From assembly GCF_026460885.1 (NCBI RefSeq), contig NZ_JAOVZW010000033.1, positions 32,482 to 96,481 of the forward strand: a stretch of DNA of 64,000 nucleotides, in the 5' to 3' direction. Source of the DNA: Chryseobacterium formosum (GTDB lineage Bacteria > Bacteroidota > Bacteroidia > Flavobacteriales > Weeksellaceae). The position numbers and the translations under genes are program-made. The notes below the pieces were generated by a model. It saw only the letters and a program-made list of their open reading frames with translations. It searched no databases and was not told the DNA's origin. How positions within the stretch are numbered: position 1 is the stretch's first letter; every line of letters begins with the position of its first letter. This document shows, one piece after another, positions 18,291-27,045 of this stretch.

Positions 18291-18893
18291 ATGAGTAGTA
18301 ATTTCAATAATAAAATAATAGTCATTACAGGCGGTGCCGGAGTCTTAGGCTCTGGTTTCAGCAAAGCTTTTGCAAAACAAGGCGCCAAAGTTGTCATCCT
18401 GGGAAGAGATGAAGCTAAAGACCAGAATTTGGCGGATCAAATTATTGCTGATGGTGGCATTGCAATGGGCTTAGGGGCCGACGTTACCAACTTGGATTCT
18501 CTCAAAGAAGCACATGGTTTAATTAATGAAAAATTCGGGAAGACAGATATTTTAATTAATGGCGCAGGCGGAAATCATCCCGACAGTGTTACTGCACACG
18601 AAGTTTTTGATATCGAAAAATCGGTGGACAAAGATTTTTTTTCATTGACTGGAGAATCTATTCGATTTGTGATGGATCTGAATTATATGGGAACACTTTT
18701 ACCCATTCAGGTTTTTGCCAAGGACATGGTCGGCAGAAAAGATTGTTCAATTGTCAATATTTCTTCCGTGGCAGCGCTTCATCCGTTGACCAAAATTCCT
18801 GCATACATCGCAGCTAAAGCAGCCATAGCAAATTTTATCACAGGTATAACAGTTCCGGTTGACGGAGAATTTACTGCTTATGGAGTCGTTTAA
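18291..18893 (+). CDS. D-mannonate oxidoreductase-like SDR with internal deletion
   Basis: A 200-residue protein of the SDR branch that reduces D-fructuronate to D-mannonate in many Bacteroidota (usual length about 270). Present are TGGAGVLGSGFSKAFAKQGA, the NGAGGNHPD motif typical of this branch, the catalytic Ser in NISSVAA and YIAAK. Directly after AAIANF the sequence jumps to ITGITVPVDGEFTAYGVV, the last strand of the family. About 70 residues (the substrate loop and the helix after the active site, with the usual NAIAPG and the dimer region) are missing, without loss of frame. The product may be unstable or inactive. It lies directly upstream of uxuA. Confidence 0.8.
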   Translation: MSSNFNNKIIVITGGAGVLGSGFSKAFAKQGAKVVILGRDEAKDQNLADQIIADGGIAMGLGADVTNLDSLKEAHGLINEKFGKTDILINGAGGNHPDSVTAHEVFDIEKSVDKDFFSLTGESIRFVMDLNYMGTLLPIQVFAKDMVGRKDCSIVNISSVAALHPLTKIPAYIAAKAAIANFITGITVPVDGEFTAYGVV

Positions 18894-18909
18894 TCACAAA
18901 AATTTAGGG

Positions 18910-20085
18910 ATGACGCAAACCTGGAGATGGTTTGGCCCGCAGGATCCGGTTTCTCTTTCGTACATCAAAATGGCGGGAGCAACGGGCATCGTGACAGCAT
19001 TACATCATATTCCGAACGGAGAGGTCTGGAGTGTTGATGAGATTCAGAAAAGAAAAAAAATCATTGAGGAAAGCGGATTGACTTGGGAAGTCGTAGAAAA
19101 TGTTCCCGTGCACGAAGATATCAAAAAAAGGAAAGGCAATTACGAACTTTATATAGAAAATTATCAGCAGTCCATTCGAAATTTGGCGCAGTGTGGCATC
19201 AATACGATTTGCTATAATTTTATGCCGATTTTGGATTGGACACGCACCGATTTGAAATTTGAACTTCCCGACGGCAGCAAAGCACTTCGTTTTGACCAAC
19301 TGGAATTTGCAGTTTTTGAATTGTTTATTTTAAAACGGAAAAATGCAGAAAGCTATTACAACTCAGTACAGATAGAGAAAGCTCAGGCGTTATTTGAACA
19401 AATGTCTGAAACTTACAAAACGCAACTTTCCAACAACATCATTGCCGGACTTCCCGGTGCTGAAGAAGGTTATCAATTGGATAAATTCAATGACCTGATC
19501 AATGAATATTCGGAAATTGGAGAACAGGGATTGCGTGACAATTTGAAATCATTTTTAAAAGAAATTATTCCTGTCGCAGCAGAAAATCAAGTGTTAATGG
19601 CAATCCATCCCGATGATCCACCGTTTCCGATTTTAGGTTTGCCAAGGATTGTCAGCACAGAATCTGACGCTATGGAAATTATTCAGACAGTCGATTCTAT
19701 TTACAACGGACTCTGTTTCTGTACAGGCTCTTTCGTTGTTCGGCCAGATAATGATTTGGTGGGAATGATTGAAAGATTAGGTGATAGAATCAATTTCATT
19801 CATCTCCGTTCGACAAAAAGAGACGAGGACGGAAATTTCTTTGAAGCCGACCATCTTGCAGGCGATGTTGATATGTATGGCGTTGTAAAAGCCTTGCTGA
19901 ATGAGCAGAAAAAAAGACTGATTTCCGGAAGAACCGATTATCAATTATCAATGCGACCGGATCACGGACATCAAATGCTTGACGACTTAGCGAAAAAATC
20001 GAATCCCGGTTACAGTGCAATCGGCAGACTTCGCGGTTTGGCAGAGCTACGTGGTTTGGAGCTGGGAATCCGCAATAGTTTTTAA
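18910..20085 (+). CDS. uxuA: Mannonate dehydratase
   Basis: Dehydrates D-mannonate to 2-keto-3-deoxy-D-gluconate in glucuronate catabolism. Clear match to E. coli UxuA along the whole length: QTWRWFGPQDPVSL, GATGIVTALHHIPNGEVWS, LRNLAQCGI-type NLAQCGINTICYNFMPILDW, AIHPDDPPFPILGLPRIVST, THLRST-type IHLRSTKRDED, and MRPDHGHQMLDD near the end. I chose the ATG at 18910, which aligns with the E. coli start and gives 391 residues (E. coli 394). An ATG at 18880 would add ten residues and overlap the SDR gene. It starts 16 bp after the truncated SDR and 17 bp before the GH2 gene, so the three are co-transcribed. Confidence 0.93.
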   Translation: MTQTWRWFGPQDPVSLSYIKMAGATGIVTALHHIPNGEVWSVDEIQKRKKIIEESGLTWEVVENVPVHEDIKKRKGNYELYIENYQQSIRNLAQCGINTICYNFMPILDWTRTDLKFELPDGSKALRFDQLEFAVFELFILKRKNAESYYNSVQIEKAQALFEQMSETYKTQLSNNIIAGLPGAEEGYQLDKFNDLINEYSEIGEQGLRDNLKSFLKEIIPVAAENQVLMAIHPDDPPFPILGLPRIVSTESDAMEIIQTVDSIYNGLCFCTGSFVVRPDNDLVGMIERLGDRINFIHLRSTKRDEDGNFFEADHLAGDVDMYGVVKALLNEQKKRLISGRTDYQLSMRPDHGHQMLDDLAKKSNPGYSAIGRLRGLAELRGLELGIRNSF

Positions 20086-20102
20086 TTAAATAAATCTTCG
20101 AT

Positions 20103-23100
20103 ATGAAATACTTTTCAATCAAATTCTCAATCTTATTTTTAATGATTTTGAGTGTATCATCACAGCTTTGTGCACAAATAAAATTTGACCCCGAAATTCA
20201 AAAATATAATTTCAACAGTCAATGGTTGCTGAATGTGGGCGATGTGAATGACGGAAAAGCAATTTCGTTCAAAGATGAAAACTGGAAAAAAGTAACGCTT
20301 CCGCACGCGTTCAATGAAGATGAAGCCTTTAAAGTGGCGATTGACAGCTTATCAACGTCTATTGTTTGGTACAGAAAGCATTTTAAACTTCCAAAACAGG
20401 CAAAAGGAAAAAAGATTTTCTTAGAGTTTGAAGGCATTCGTTTCGGTGGTGAATTCTTTATCAACGGACAATCGGTTGGGATTCACGAAAATGGCGTAAT
20501 GGCATTCGGTCTGGATATTTCTGAATTTGCGAAATTTGGAAATGAAGACAATGTTTTTTCTGCCCGGATAGATAATTCCTGGAAGTATAAGGAAAAGGCA
20601 ACCGGACAAGGCTATCAGTGGAATGACAAAAATTTCAACGCCAATTATGGTGGAATTCCTAAAAATGTCAATTTATACATTAAAGAAAAAGTCTATCAGA
20701 CGCTTCCGCTTTATTCCAATCTCGGAACTACCGGAACTTATATCTATGCGAAAGATTTTGATATTAAAAATAAATCTGCAGTTATTCACGCAGAATCTGA
20801 AGTGTTTAATGAGTTTTCTGAACCTAAAGATGTCAGATTTGAAACAGTCGTCAAAGATCAAAAGGGGAAAGTCGTAAAGACCATAAAAGGTACTGAAACC
20901 AAAATTTTACCCGGACAAAAAACGATTTTAAAAGCAGAAGCTCAGGTCAATGATTTGGAATTTTGGAGTTGGGGTTTTGGTTACTTATATACCGTTTACA
21001 CAGATTTATATGTCAATAATAAATTAGTTGACCGAGTCCAGACCAAAACAGGATTTAGAAAAACGAAATTTGAAAAAGGAATGGTTTACCTCAATGACCG
21101 CGTGATTCAGTTGAAAGGGTATGCTCAGCGAACCAGCAATGAATGGCCGGCAGTTGGCATGTCTGTTCCGGCTTGGCTGAGTGATTTCTCCAATAAACTG
21201 ATGGTGGAAAGTAATGCCAATCTCGTTCGCTGGATGCACGTGACGCCTTGGAAACAAGATGTAGAAAGCTGCGATAGAGTAGGATTGATGCAGGCTATGC
21301 CCGCAGGTGATGCCGAAAAAGATGTCTCAGACAGACGTTGGCAACAGAGAACTTTGTTAATGCGTGATGCGATTATTTACAACAGAAATAATCCGAGCAT
21401 TGTTTTCTACGAATCCGGAAACGAATCTATTTCGGAAGAACATATGGCTGAAATGAAAGCCATTCGAAATCAATACGATCCATTTGGCGGAAGAGCCATT
21501 GGTTCACGTGAAATGCTTGACAGCGAAATTGCAGAATATGGCGGAGAAATGCTTTACATCAACAAATCGGCTGATATTCCTATGTGGGCAACGGAATATT
21601 GCAGAGACGAAGCGCTCAGAAAATATTGGAATGACTATTCTTATCCTTACCACAAAGATGGTGACGGAACTTCCTATTATAGATCCACTGTAACCAATAA
21701 AGTGGAAAAAAGAGAAGACGCTCAAGTCTATAACCGAAACCAGGATACTTTTACCAAAGAAACCGTAACCCGATGGTATGACTATTACAGAGTTCGCCCT
21801 GGAACCGGAGACAGAGTAAGTTCGGGTGGTGTCAATATTATTTTTTCCGATACCAACACGCATTACCGCGGCGTTGAAAATTACAGAAGAAGCGGCGAAG
21901 TAGATGCGATGCGGATTCCCAAAGATGGTTTTTTTGCCCATCAGGTGATGTGGGACGGTTGGGTAGATGTTGAAAATTACCGAACGCACATCGTAGGACA
22001 CTGGAATTATCCTGCGAATACTCAAAAAGATGTTTTCGTGGTTTCAAGTGGCGAAAATGTAGAACTTTTCATTAATGGAAAATCGTATGGCTTTGGCGAA
22101 AAATCAGATGGATTTTGGTTTACTTTTAAGAATATTAAATTCCAACCCGGAAAGATTGAAGCCGTTAGCTATAATAATCAAAATAAGGAATTGAGCCGTG
22201 ATAAAATTCAGACCGCAGGGAAACCACACTCGATTAAATTAAAAAAATGGAATGCTGCAGATGGTTTCAAAGCAGACGCGGCAGATTTGGTGCTGGTAGA
22301 AGTGGAAGTTGTTGATGAGCAAGGCAATCGCTGTCCGCTAGCCAATAATTTAATTTCATTTGAGTTAAATGGTCCTGCAGAATGGCGCGGCGGAATTGCA
22401 AAAGGAAAAGATAATTATATTCTTTCAAAAAATCTTCCGGTAGAAAGCGGGATTAATCGCGTTCTGGTTCGTTCAACGCTTGAGAAAGGAGAGATTTCTC
22501 TCAAGGCAAAAGCAGAAGGATTGATTTCGGATGAGATTAAATTTAATTCCATTCAAATCGATGAGAAAGATGGTTTGTCGGCTTACAAAAGTGGGGATTT
22601 CCAAGCAGCGAATCTTTCGAGAGGCAAAACACCTTCAACACCATCTTATAAAATTTCAAGAAAGTCGGTAGAAATTGAAAAAGCTGAAGCGGGAAGCAAT
22701 CAGGAGAAAGCAAAATTTAGTTTTGACGATAATGAATTGAATCAATGGGAAAGCCAAGGCGATATCTCTAAAGCTTTTATTACCTACACTTTGAAGAAAG
22801 AGGCATTAATCAGTGAAGTTGAAATGAAACTGGTTTCCTGGCGAAACAAAAGTTATCCTATTAAAATTTCTGTGGATGGTAAAGTCGTGTATCAAGGGAT
22901 GACGCCGAAGACTTTGGGATATTTCTCGATCCCATTTGCAGTTCCTACCAAAGGCAAAGCTGTAAAGGTAGAATTGATGGGCGATGTGGCGGAAAAAGAT
23001 GCATTTGGCGGCGTTGTGGAAATTACCGGAAAGAAAGAATTGCAGGAAGGTAAAAAAGCAAACCGTTCGCTAGGTATTGTAGAGATTGAGGTGTACGAAA

Positions 23101-23111
23101 AAGCAGATTGA
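20103..23111 (+). CDS. Glycoside hydrolase family 2 (beta-galactosidase/beta-glucuronidase-like)
   Basis: An exported glycosidase of 1002 residues with signal peptide MKYFSIKFSILFLMILSVSS ending near CAQ. Order: sugar-binding jelly roll (WKKVTLPHAFNEDEAFK, FFINGQSVGIHENG), immunoglobulin-like domain, TIM barrel with acid/base Glu441 in ESGNES and nucleophile Glu498 in WATEYC. A DUF4982-like and further Ig-like domain follow (YPANTQKDVFVVSSGENVEL). The C-terminus resembles an F5/8-type C (discoidin) module (ISEVEMKLVSWRNKSYPIKI). Bacteroidota enzymes of this form act on beta-galactosides or beta-glucuronides. The uxuA neighbour favours a uronic-acid-containing hemicellulose, but the exact linkage is not predictable. 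Confidence 0.9.
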   Translation: MKYFSIKFSILFLMILSVSSQLCAQIKFDPEIQKYNFNSQWLLNVGDVNDGKAISFKDENWKKVTLPHAFNEDEAFKVAIDSLSTSIVWYRKHFKLPKQAKGKKIFLEFEGIRFGGEFFINGQSVGIHENGVMAFGLDISEFAKFGNEDNVFSARIDNSWKYKEKATGQGYQWNDKNFNANYGGIPKNVNLYIKEKVYQTLPLYSNLGTTGTYIYAKDFDIKNKSAVIHAESEVFNEFSEPKDVRFETVVKDQKGKVVKTIKGTETKILPGQKTILKAEAQVNDLEFWSWGFGYLYTVYTDLYVNNKLVDRVQTKTGFRKTKFEKGMVYLNDRVIQLKGYAQRTSNEWPAVGMSVPAWLSDFSNKLMVESNANLVRWMHVTPWKQDVESCDRVGLMQAMPAGDAEKDVSDRRWQQRTLLMRDAIIYNRNNPSIVFYESGNESISEEHMAEMKAIRNQYDPFGGRAIGSREMLDSEIAEYGGEMLYINKSADIPMWATEYCRDEALRKYWNDYSYPYHKDGDGTSYYRSTVTNKVEKREDAQVYNRNQDTFTKETVTRWYDYYRVRPGTGDRVSSGGVNIIFSDTNTHYRGVENYRRSGEVDAMRIPKDGFFAHQVMWDGWVDVENYRTHIVGHWNYPANTQKDVFVVSSGENVELFINGKSYGFGEKSDGFWFTFKNIKFQPGKIEAVSYNNQNKELSRDKIQTAGKPHSIKLKKWNAADGFKADAADLVLVEVEVVDEQGNRCPLANNLISFELNGPAEWRGGIAKGKDNYILSKNLPVESGINRVLVRSTLEKGEISLKAKAEGLISDEIKFNSIQIDEKDGLSAYKSGDFQAANLSRGKTPSTPSYKISRKSVEIEKAEAGSNQEKAKFSFDDNELNQWESQGDISKAFITYTLKKEALISEVEMKLVSWRNKSYPIKISVDGKVVYQGMTPKTLGYFSIPFAVPTKGKAVKVELMGDVAEKDAFGGVVEITGKKELQEGKKANRSLGIVEIEVYEKAD

Positions 23112-23244
23112 CATTTAATAGAGTAACAAATTTTAGAAGTAGTCTTAGAAGACGATCGGAAAAAACATTGTTATTCCAACAGTTGATTTTATGTCTTGAA
23201 TATTTATAACAATAGAATAGAAACAAAACATTCTTCATATAATA

Positions 23245-23610
23245 TTAACCATTATCTTCCTCTTTGGCACCAAAAACTTTTTCACGATGGTTAATTCCCC
23301 AGTCTTTCATAGCATAAATTATCGGCGTCAATGTATCTGCATAAAGTTCTCTTGTATAAGTTATTTTTACCGGATAATCATTCGTAATTGTTCTCTTTAT
23401 CAGCTCATGCTGTTCTAATTCTTTTAATTCTTTCGCTAAAACTTTGGGTGTGATTCCCGGAATGCTGTCCTGAATATCAGTAAACCTGTCATTCCCTACC
23501 CCTATAGATACGAGTATAGGAAACTTCCACTTTCCGCTCATTACATCTAAAAAATCACGTACCGGTTTTATCGTGTCAATGCAATTGTTGTAACCTCGTT
23601 TTACTGCCAT
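23245..23610 (-). CDS. HxlR-family transcriptional regulator
   Basis: A 121-residue winged-helix DNA-binding protein. SGKWKFPILVSIGVGNDRFT, PGITPKVLAKELKELEQHEL and the wing region ITYTRELYADTLTPII are classical HxlR/DUF24 motifs. Cys10 in YNNCIDT is at the N-terminal position that acts as a thiol redox sensor in YodB/HypR-type members, so it may respond to quinones, aldehydes or oxidants. It is transcribed divergently from a nitroreductase, and a 10-bp perfect inverted repeat lies between them. It probably represses itself and the five-gene operon on the other strand. Confidence 0.92.
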   Translation of the reverse strand: MAVKRGYNNCIDTIKPVRDFLDVMSGKWKFPILVSIGVGNDRFTDIQDSIPGITPKVLAKELKELEQHELIKRTITNDYPVKITYTRELYADTLTPIIYAMKDWGINHREKVFGAKEEDNG

Positions 23611-23653
23611 AATATCAGTTTAATAAAAAATTCACTTTCCTTGAGGAAAGAAC

Positions 23654-23690
23654 TATACAAAGTAAAGCAATTTTGTCGGAACTTTGTATA
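23654..23690. promoter_or_regulatory. Inverted repeat, probable HxlR operator
   Basis: TATACAAAGT (23654-23663) and ACTTTGTATA (23681-23690) are perfect inverted repeats separated by 17 bp in the 106-bp divergent region between the HxlR and nitroreductase genes. The right arm overlaps an AACTTTG stretch that resembles the Bacteroidota -7 element. A dimeric repressor bound here would block both directions. Binding by the HxlR protein is inferred from position. Confidence 0.6.
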
Positions 23691-23716
23691 AGGATTAAAA
23701 AAAAACATCTTGGATT

Positions 23717-24421
23717 ATGGATAGAAATATGACAGAAGACATTCAGCATAGCAATTTGACATTTAAAGAAGTATTAAGATCAAGAAAATCTTGCCGCGGA
23801 TTTTTAGATACACCCGTAGCAGAAAATATCATTACTTCTTTACTGGATGATGCAAAATATTCACCCTCAAACTGCAACACTCAGCCCTGGGAAACACATA
23901 TCATTTCAGGAAATAAATTAAGAGAATTGTCCGAGTCTTTGGTAAGAGAAAATAAAGCAGGAAGATTTTCTCCGGATTTTAGTTTCGACGTTCATGATTA
24001 TCATGGCCAATACAAAGAGCGGTATTTTAACCTTGGCCAGACCATGTATGAGGCGTTTGATGTACAACGTGAAGATAAAGAAGGTCGAAAAGAAATTGCA
24101 GACAGGAACTATACTTTCTTCAATGCGCCACATGTTGCAATACCATTTATGCCCTCATTTGGTGATAATGTACGTGTGGGAGGTGATATAGGAATGTATG
24201 GACAGACCTTTTTGTTATCCCTTACCGCTCATGGTCTTGCAGGCATCCCGCAGACAGCACTCGGCTTTTTCGCAGGAACTATAAGGGAAATCTTAAATGT
24301 GCCTGAAGAATTCAAAATGCTGTTTGGAATTTCATTTGGCTACGCCGATCCCAATTCACCAGGTAATTCATTTAAGTTAGGAAGAGATCCGATTTCCAGC
24401 AATGTCATTTTTCATCAATAA
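23717..24421 (+). CDS. Nitroreductase family protein
   Basis: A 234-residue FMN-dependent NAD(P)H oxidoreductase, homodimeric and cytoplasmic. FKEVLRSRKSCRGFLDTPV gives the Arg-Ser-Arg-type FMN phosphate site. YSPSNCNTQPWETHIISGN is the conserved PSxxNxQPW motif, and GGDIGMYGQTFLLSLTAHGL with GIPQTALGFF completes the flavin pocket. It reduces nitroaromatics, quinones or enones. The ATG at 23729 (MTEDIQ) is an alternative start. It is the first gene of an operon under the divergent HxlR regulator. Confidence 0.9.
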   Translation: MDRNMTEDIQHSNLTFKEVLRSRKSCRGFLDTPVAENIITSLLDDAKYSPSNCNTQPWETHIISGNKLRELSESLVRENKAGRFSPDFSFDVHDYHGQYKERYFNLGQTMYEAFDVQREDKEGRKEIADRNYTFFNAPHVAIPFMPSFGDNVRVGGDIGMYGQTFLLSLTAHGLAGIPQTALGFFAGTIREILNVPEEFKMLFGISFGYADPNSPGNSFKLGRDPISSNVIFHQ

Positions 24422-24435
24422 TAAATAGTTTGAGA

Positions 24436-25770
24436 ATGGAAAATAGAAAGAATAGAAAGATGATCATCGGCCTGACTTCCGGCAATGGTTACGGCTTTCA
24501 ACCGGGCGCATGGCGTACACCAGGTATTGATCCAACAGACTACACCAGTTATGATGCCCGCGTGAGACACGCACAGGTCGCTGAAAGAGGTAAGTTTCAG
24601 TTCATATTCCTGCCGGATGGTCCTTTTACTGATGATTCTTCTCTTCTTGAAACCGAAGCGCCCAACTTCAATCTCGATGTAATGATGACCTTGGCGGCCG
24701 TTGCAAGGGAAACCAAACGGATCGGCCTGGTCGCTACAGGTTCGACCACTTTCAATGCCCCATATACATTGGCGAAACAGTTTAAGGCACTCGATATTAT
24801 GAGCCACGGAAGAGCGGGCTGGAATGCCATTACTTCCACCAGTAATGATGTGGCAGCGATCTACGGACAAACCATTCCATCCAGCAGAGACCGTTATGGT
24901 AGAGCTCATGAAGTGGTTCAATTGGTTCAGGCATTTTGGGGAAGTTGGGGAAAAGATGCATGGGTACATAATCAGCAAAGCGGTCAATTTGCAAAGTACG
25001 ATGAGATTGCTACAGTCAGTTTAAAAGGCAATTATATTAATGCCAGGGGAACACTATACATTCCACCCTCGGAACAGGGACAGCCAATTGTCTTTCATGC
25101 CGGCGGAAGTCCCAATGCCCACGAGTTCGCAGGAAGGTTTGCAAACGTAGTGATAGGCGCTGCGTTCACAATTGAAGACAGCATACAACAGCGTAACGCA
25201 TTTCGTGAGTCAGCAAAGAAGTATGGACGAGATCCTGATGAGATCAAGTTTATCGCAGGAATGATGACCACCATTGTTAAAGACCGTCGAACAGCACTTG
25301 ACCGTCGGTTGCAGCTCATGGGACACCTTCTCCCACAGCGCATAGCGTATCTTCAGCAGATGCTTGGTATCAGACTGGATGGTAACGATTTAAACGAACC
25401 TCTTTCGCAGAAGCAATTGGAGGCAGCACGCCCTTCTCCTTATGATCCACGTTCTGCCATCGCTCTTAAAATTGCAAAGGAAGGCTGGAGTCTGAAGGAT
25501 GTCATTGCACATGGGATCATTGATTACCATCCCTCCATCGTGGGACCTGGTATTGAGGCAGCCGATCACATGCAGGCGTGGTTTGAGGCCGGAGCCTGCG
25601 ATGGTTTTTGGATCTCGCCCGACGTACTGGATGATGGAATTGATGCTTTCGTAGATGAAGTAGTTCCGATTTTACAGGAACGTGGACTTTTCCACAAAGA
25701 CTATGAAGGCACAACATTAAGGGAACATATCGGTGCCCCTGAACAATATGGAATTGACCCACGGGTTTAA
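24436..25770 (+). CDS. LLM-class flavin-dependent monooxygenase, NtaA/SnaA/DszA type
   Basis: A 445-residue FMNH2-dependent monooxygenase with a bacterial-luciferase TIM barrel. Characteristic parts: GFQPGAWRTPGIDPTDYTSY, FIFLPDGPF, GLVATGSTTFNAPYTLAKQF, LDIMSHGRAGWNAITSTSND, GNYINARGTLYIPPSEQGQP with VFHAGGSPNAHEFA, and C-terminal DGFWISPDVLDDGIDAF. Members oxidise chelators, sulfur heterocycles or similar xenobiotics with flavin supplied by a separate reductase, here possibly the nitroreductase 14 bp upstream. I use the ATG at 24436; a TTG two codons earlier is possible but less likely. Confidence 0.9.
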   Translation: MENRKNRKMIIGLTSGNGYGFQPGAWRTPGIDPTDYTSYDARVRHAQVAERGKFQFIFLPDGPFTDDSSLLETEAPNFNLDVMMTLAAVARETKRIGLVATGSTTFNAPYTLAKQFKALDIMSHGRAGWNAITSTSNDVAAIYGQTIPSSRDRYGRAHEVVQLVQAFWGSWGKDAWVHNQQSGQFAKYDEIATVSLKGNYINARGTLYIPPSEQGQPIVFHAGGSPNAHEFAGRFANVVIGAAFTIEDSIQQRNAFRESAKKYGRDPDEIKFIAGMMTTIVKDRRTALDRRLQLMGHLLPQRIAYLQQMLGIRLDGNDLNEPLSQKQLEAARPSPYDPRSAIALKIAKEGWSLKDVIAHGIIDYHPSIVGPGIEAADHMQAWFEAGACDGFWISPDVLDDGIDAFVDEVVPILQERGLFHKDYEGTTLREHIGAPEQYGIDPRV

Positions 25771-25803
25771 AACAGAAAATTATTAATTATAAAATTTAAG
25801 AAT

Positions 25804-26547
25804 ATGAAAATAGGAATTGTTGGAACTGGAGCCATAGGAAGTCTTTTGGCAAAGAAATTATCTAAAGCCGGGCACAATGTAAAAGTGACCAACACACGGG
25901 CAATGCCTGAATTGGAAAAAATTGCAGCCGGTTTGGGCGCAAAAGCCGCAACACTACAGGATGTGGTAAAAGATGTTGATGCCATCATCTTTTCTATGCC
26001 TTTCAATGCGTATAAAGATCTGCCAACAGATTTATTAAAAGAGGTGCCTCAGGATGTGGTGGTGATGGATACATCAAATTATTATCCTTTCAGAGATGGC
26101 AACATCGCAGAGTTGGAGGAGATCACGGAAAGCGAATATATTTCAGGCATATTAGACCGACCGCTTGTTAAAGTGTTCAACAATATTCTGGAAGGTACAT
26201 TGAAACATAAGGGCACAGCAGCCAGGACAGAAGGGAGAATAGCTATTTCTATAGCGGGAGATAATGATGAGCATAAGAAGGTTGTAACTCAAATAGTTGA
26301 TATTACAGGTTTTGACACCGTTGATGGTGGCACATTGGCTGAATCTTGGAGACAACAACCGGGAACTCCGGCTTATTGTACTGAACTCGAAGAAGCAGAA
26401 TTAAAAAAAGCATTGGAAAGCGCTGAAAAAGGAAAAGCTCCTGGCATAAGAGATTCTATCATGGACGGTTTGAGAAGTAAAGATTCTTGGCCGACTTACG
26501 AAGAAATTTTAGCAGGTAACCGTTTGCAACAGAAAGGAAAGAATTAA
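25804..26547 (+). CDS. NADPH:F420 reductase-like NAD(P)-binding protein
   Basis: A 247-residue Rossmann protein of the F420_oxidored/NpdG-like group. MKIGIVGTGAIGSLLAKKLS holds the GxGxxG turn, VTNTR the NADPH phosphate site, and DAIIFSMPFNAYKDLP and VVVMDTSNYYPFRDG follow. Flavobacteria are not known to make F420, so the cofactor or electron acceptor is probably different, perhaps the flavin of the neighbouring monooxygenase. It is the third gene of the HxlR-linked operon, 33 bp after the monooxygenase. Confidence 0.8.
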   Translation: MKIGIVGTGAIGSLLAKKLSKAGHNVKVTNTRAMPELEKIAAGLGAKAATLQDVVKDVDAIIFSMPFNAYKDLPTDLLKEVPQDVVVMDTSNYYPFRDGNIAELEEITESEYISGILDRPLVKVFNNILEGTLKHKGTAARTEGRIAISIAGDNDEHKKVVTQIVDITGFDTVDGGTLAESWRQQPGTPAYCTELEEAELKKALESAEKGKAPGIRDSIMDGLRSKDSWPTYEEILAGNRLQQKGKN

Positions 26548-26570
26548 ATCAATAATTAAAATACGTAATA

Positions 26571-26993
26571 ATGAAAATTTTGTATACAGCACAAGTCACC
26601 GCAACTGGTGGAAGAAATGGACAGGTAGTAAGTGATAACGGAGTTCTAGATCTACAGGTGAGAGCACCAAAAGCAATGGGCGGTGCTAACGATGAGTACA
26701 CCAATCCGGAGCAGCTGTTCGCAGCCGGTTATGCAGCATGTTTTGACAGTGCGCTTAACCACACCATTCGTCTGGAAAAAGTAGAAACAGGAGAAACCAC
26801 AGTTACGGCAAAAGTCTCGATCGGCCCTTTAGATGGTGGAGCTTTTGGATTGGCTGTGGAGCTTGCCGTTAATATTTCGAATGTTTCTCTTGAAGAAGCA
26901 AATCGTCTTACTGAGCGTGCGCATCAGGTTTGCCCATACTCAAATGCTACTAAAAATAATATTCCAGTCAGCATCTTTACTACAAATGATTAA
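26571..26993 (+). CDS. Ohr/OsmC-family organic hydroperoxide resistance protein
   Basis: A 140-residue thiol peroxidase that detoxifies organic hydroperoxides. Both redox cysteines are present: the first in AAGYAACFDSAL and the second in HQVCPYSNAT. The typical TATGGRNGQVVSDNGVLDLQ start and the PEQLFAAGYAACF helix identify the Ohr subgroup. It is expressed in the same run as the nitroreductase, monooxygenase and F420-reductase-like genes, which supports an electrophile or peroxide stress role for the whole operon. Confidence 0.92.
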   Translation: MKILYTAQVTATGGRNGQVVSDNGVLDLQVRAPKAMGGANDEYTNPEQLFAAGYAACFDSALNHTIRLEKVETGETTVTAKVSIGPLDGGAFGLAVELAVNISNVSLEEANRLTERAHQVCPYSNATKNNIPVSIFTTND

Positions 26994-27045
26994 GCTAGAC
27001 CCTTAGTTTTGTCAGCTATCACAGATTAACTTAAATACAGCTCAA

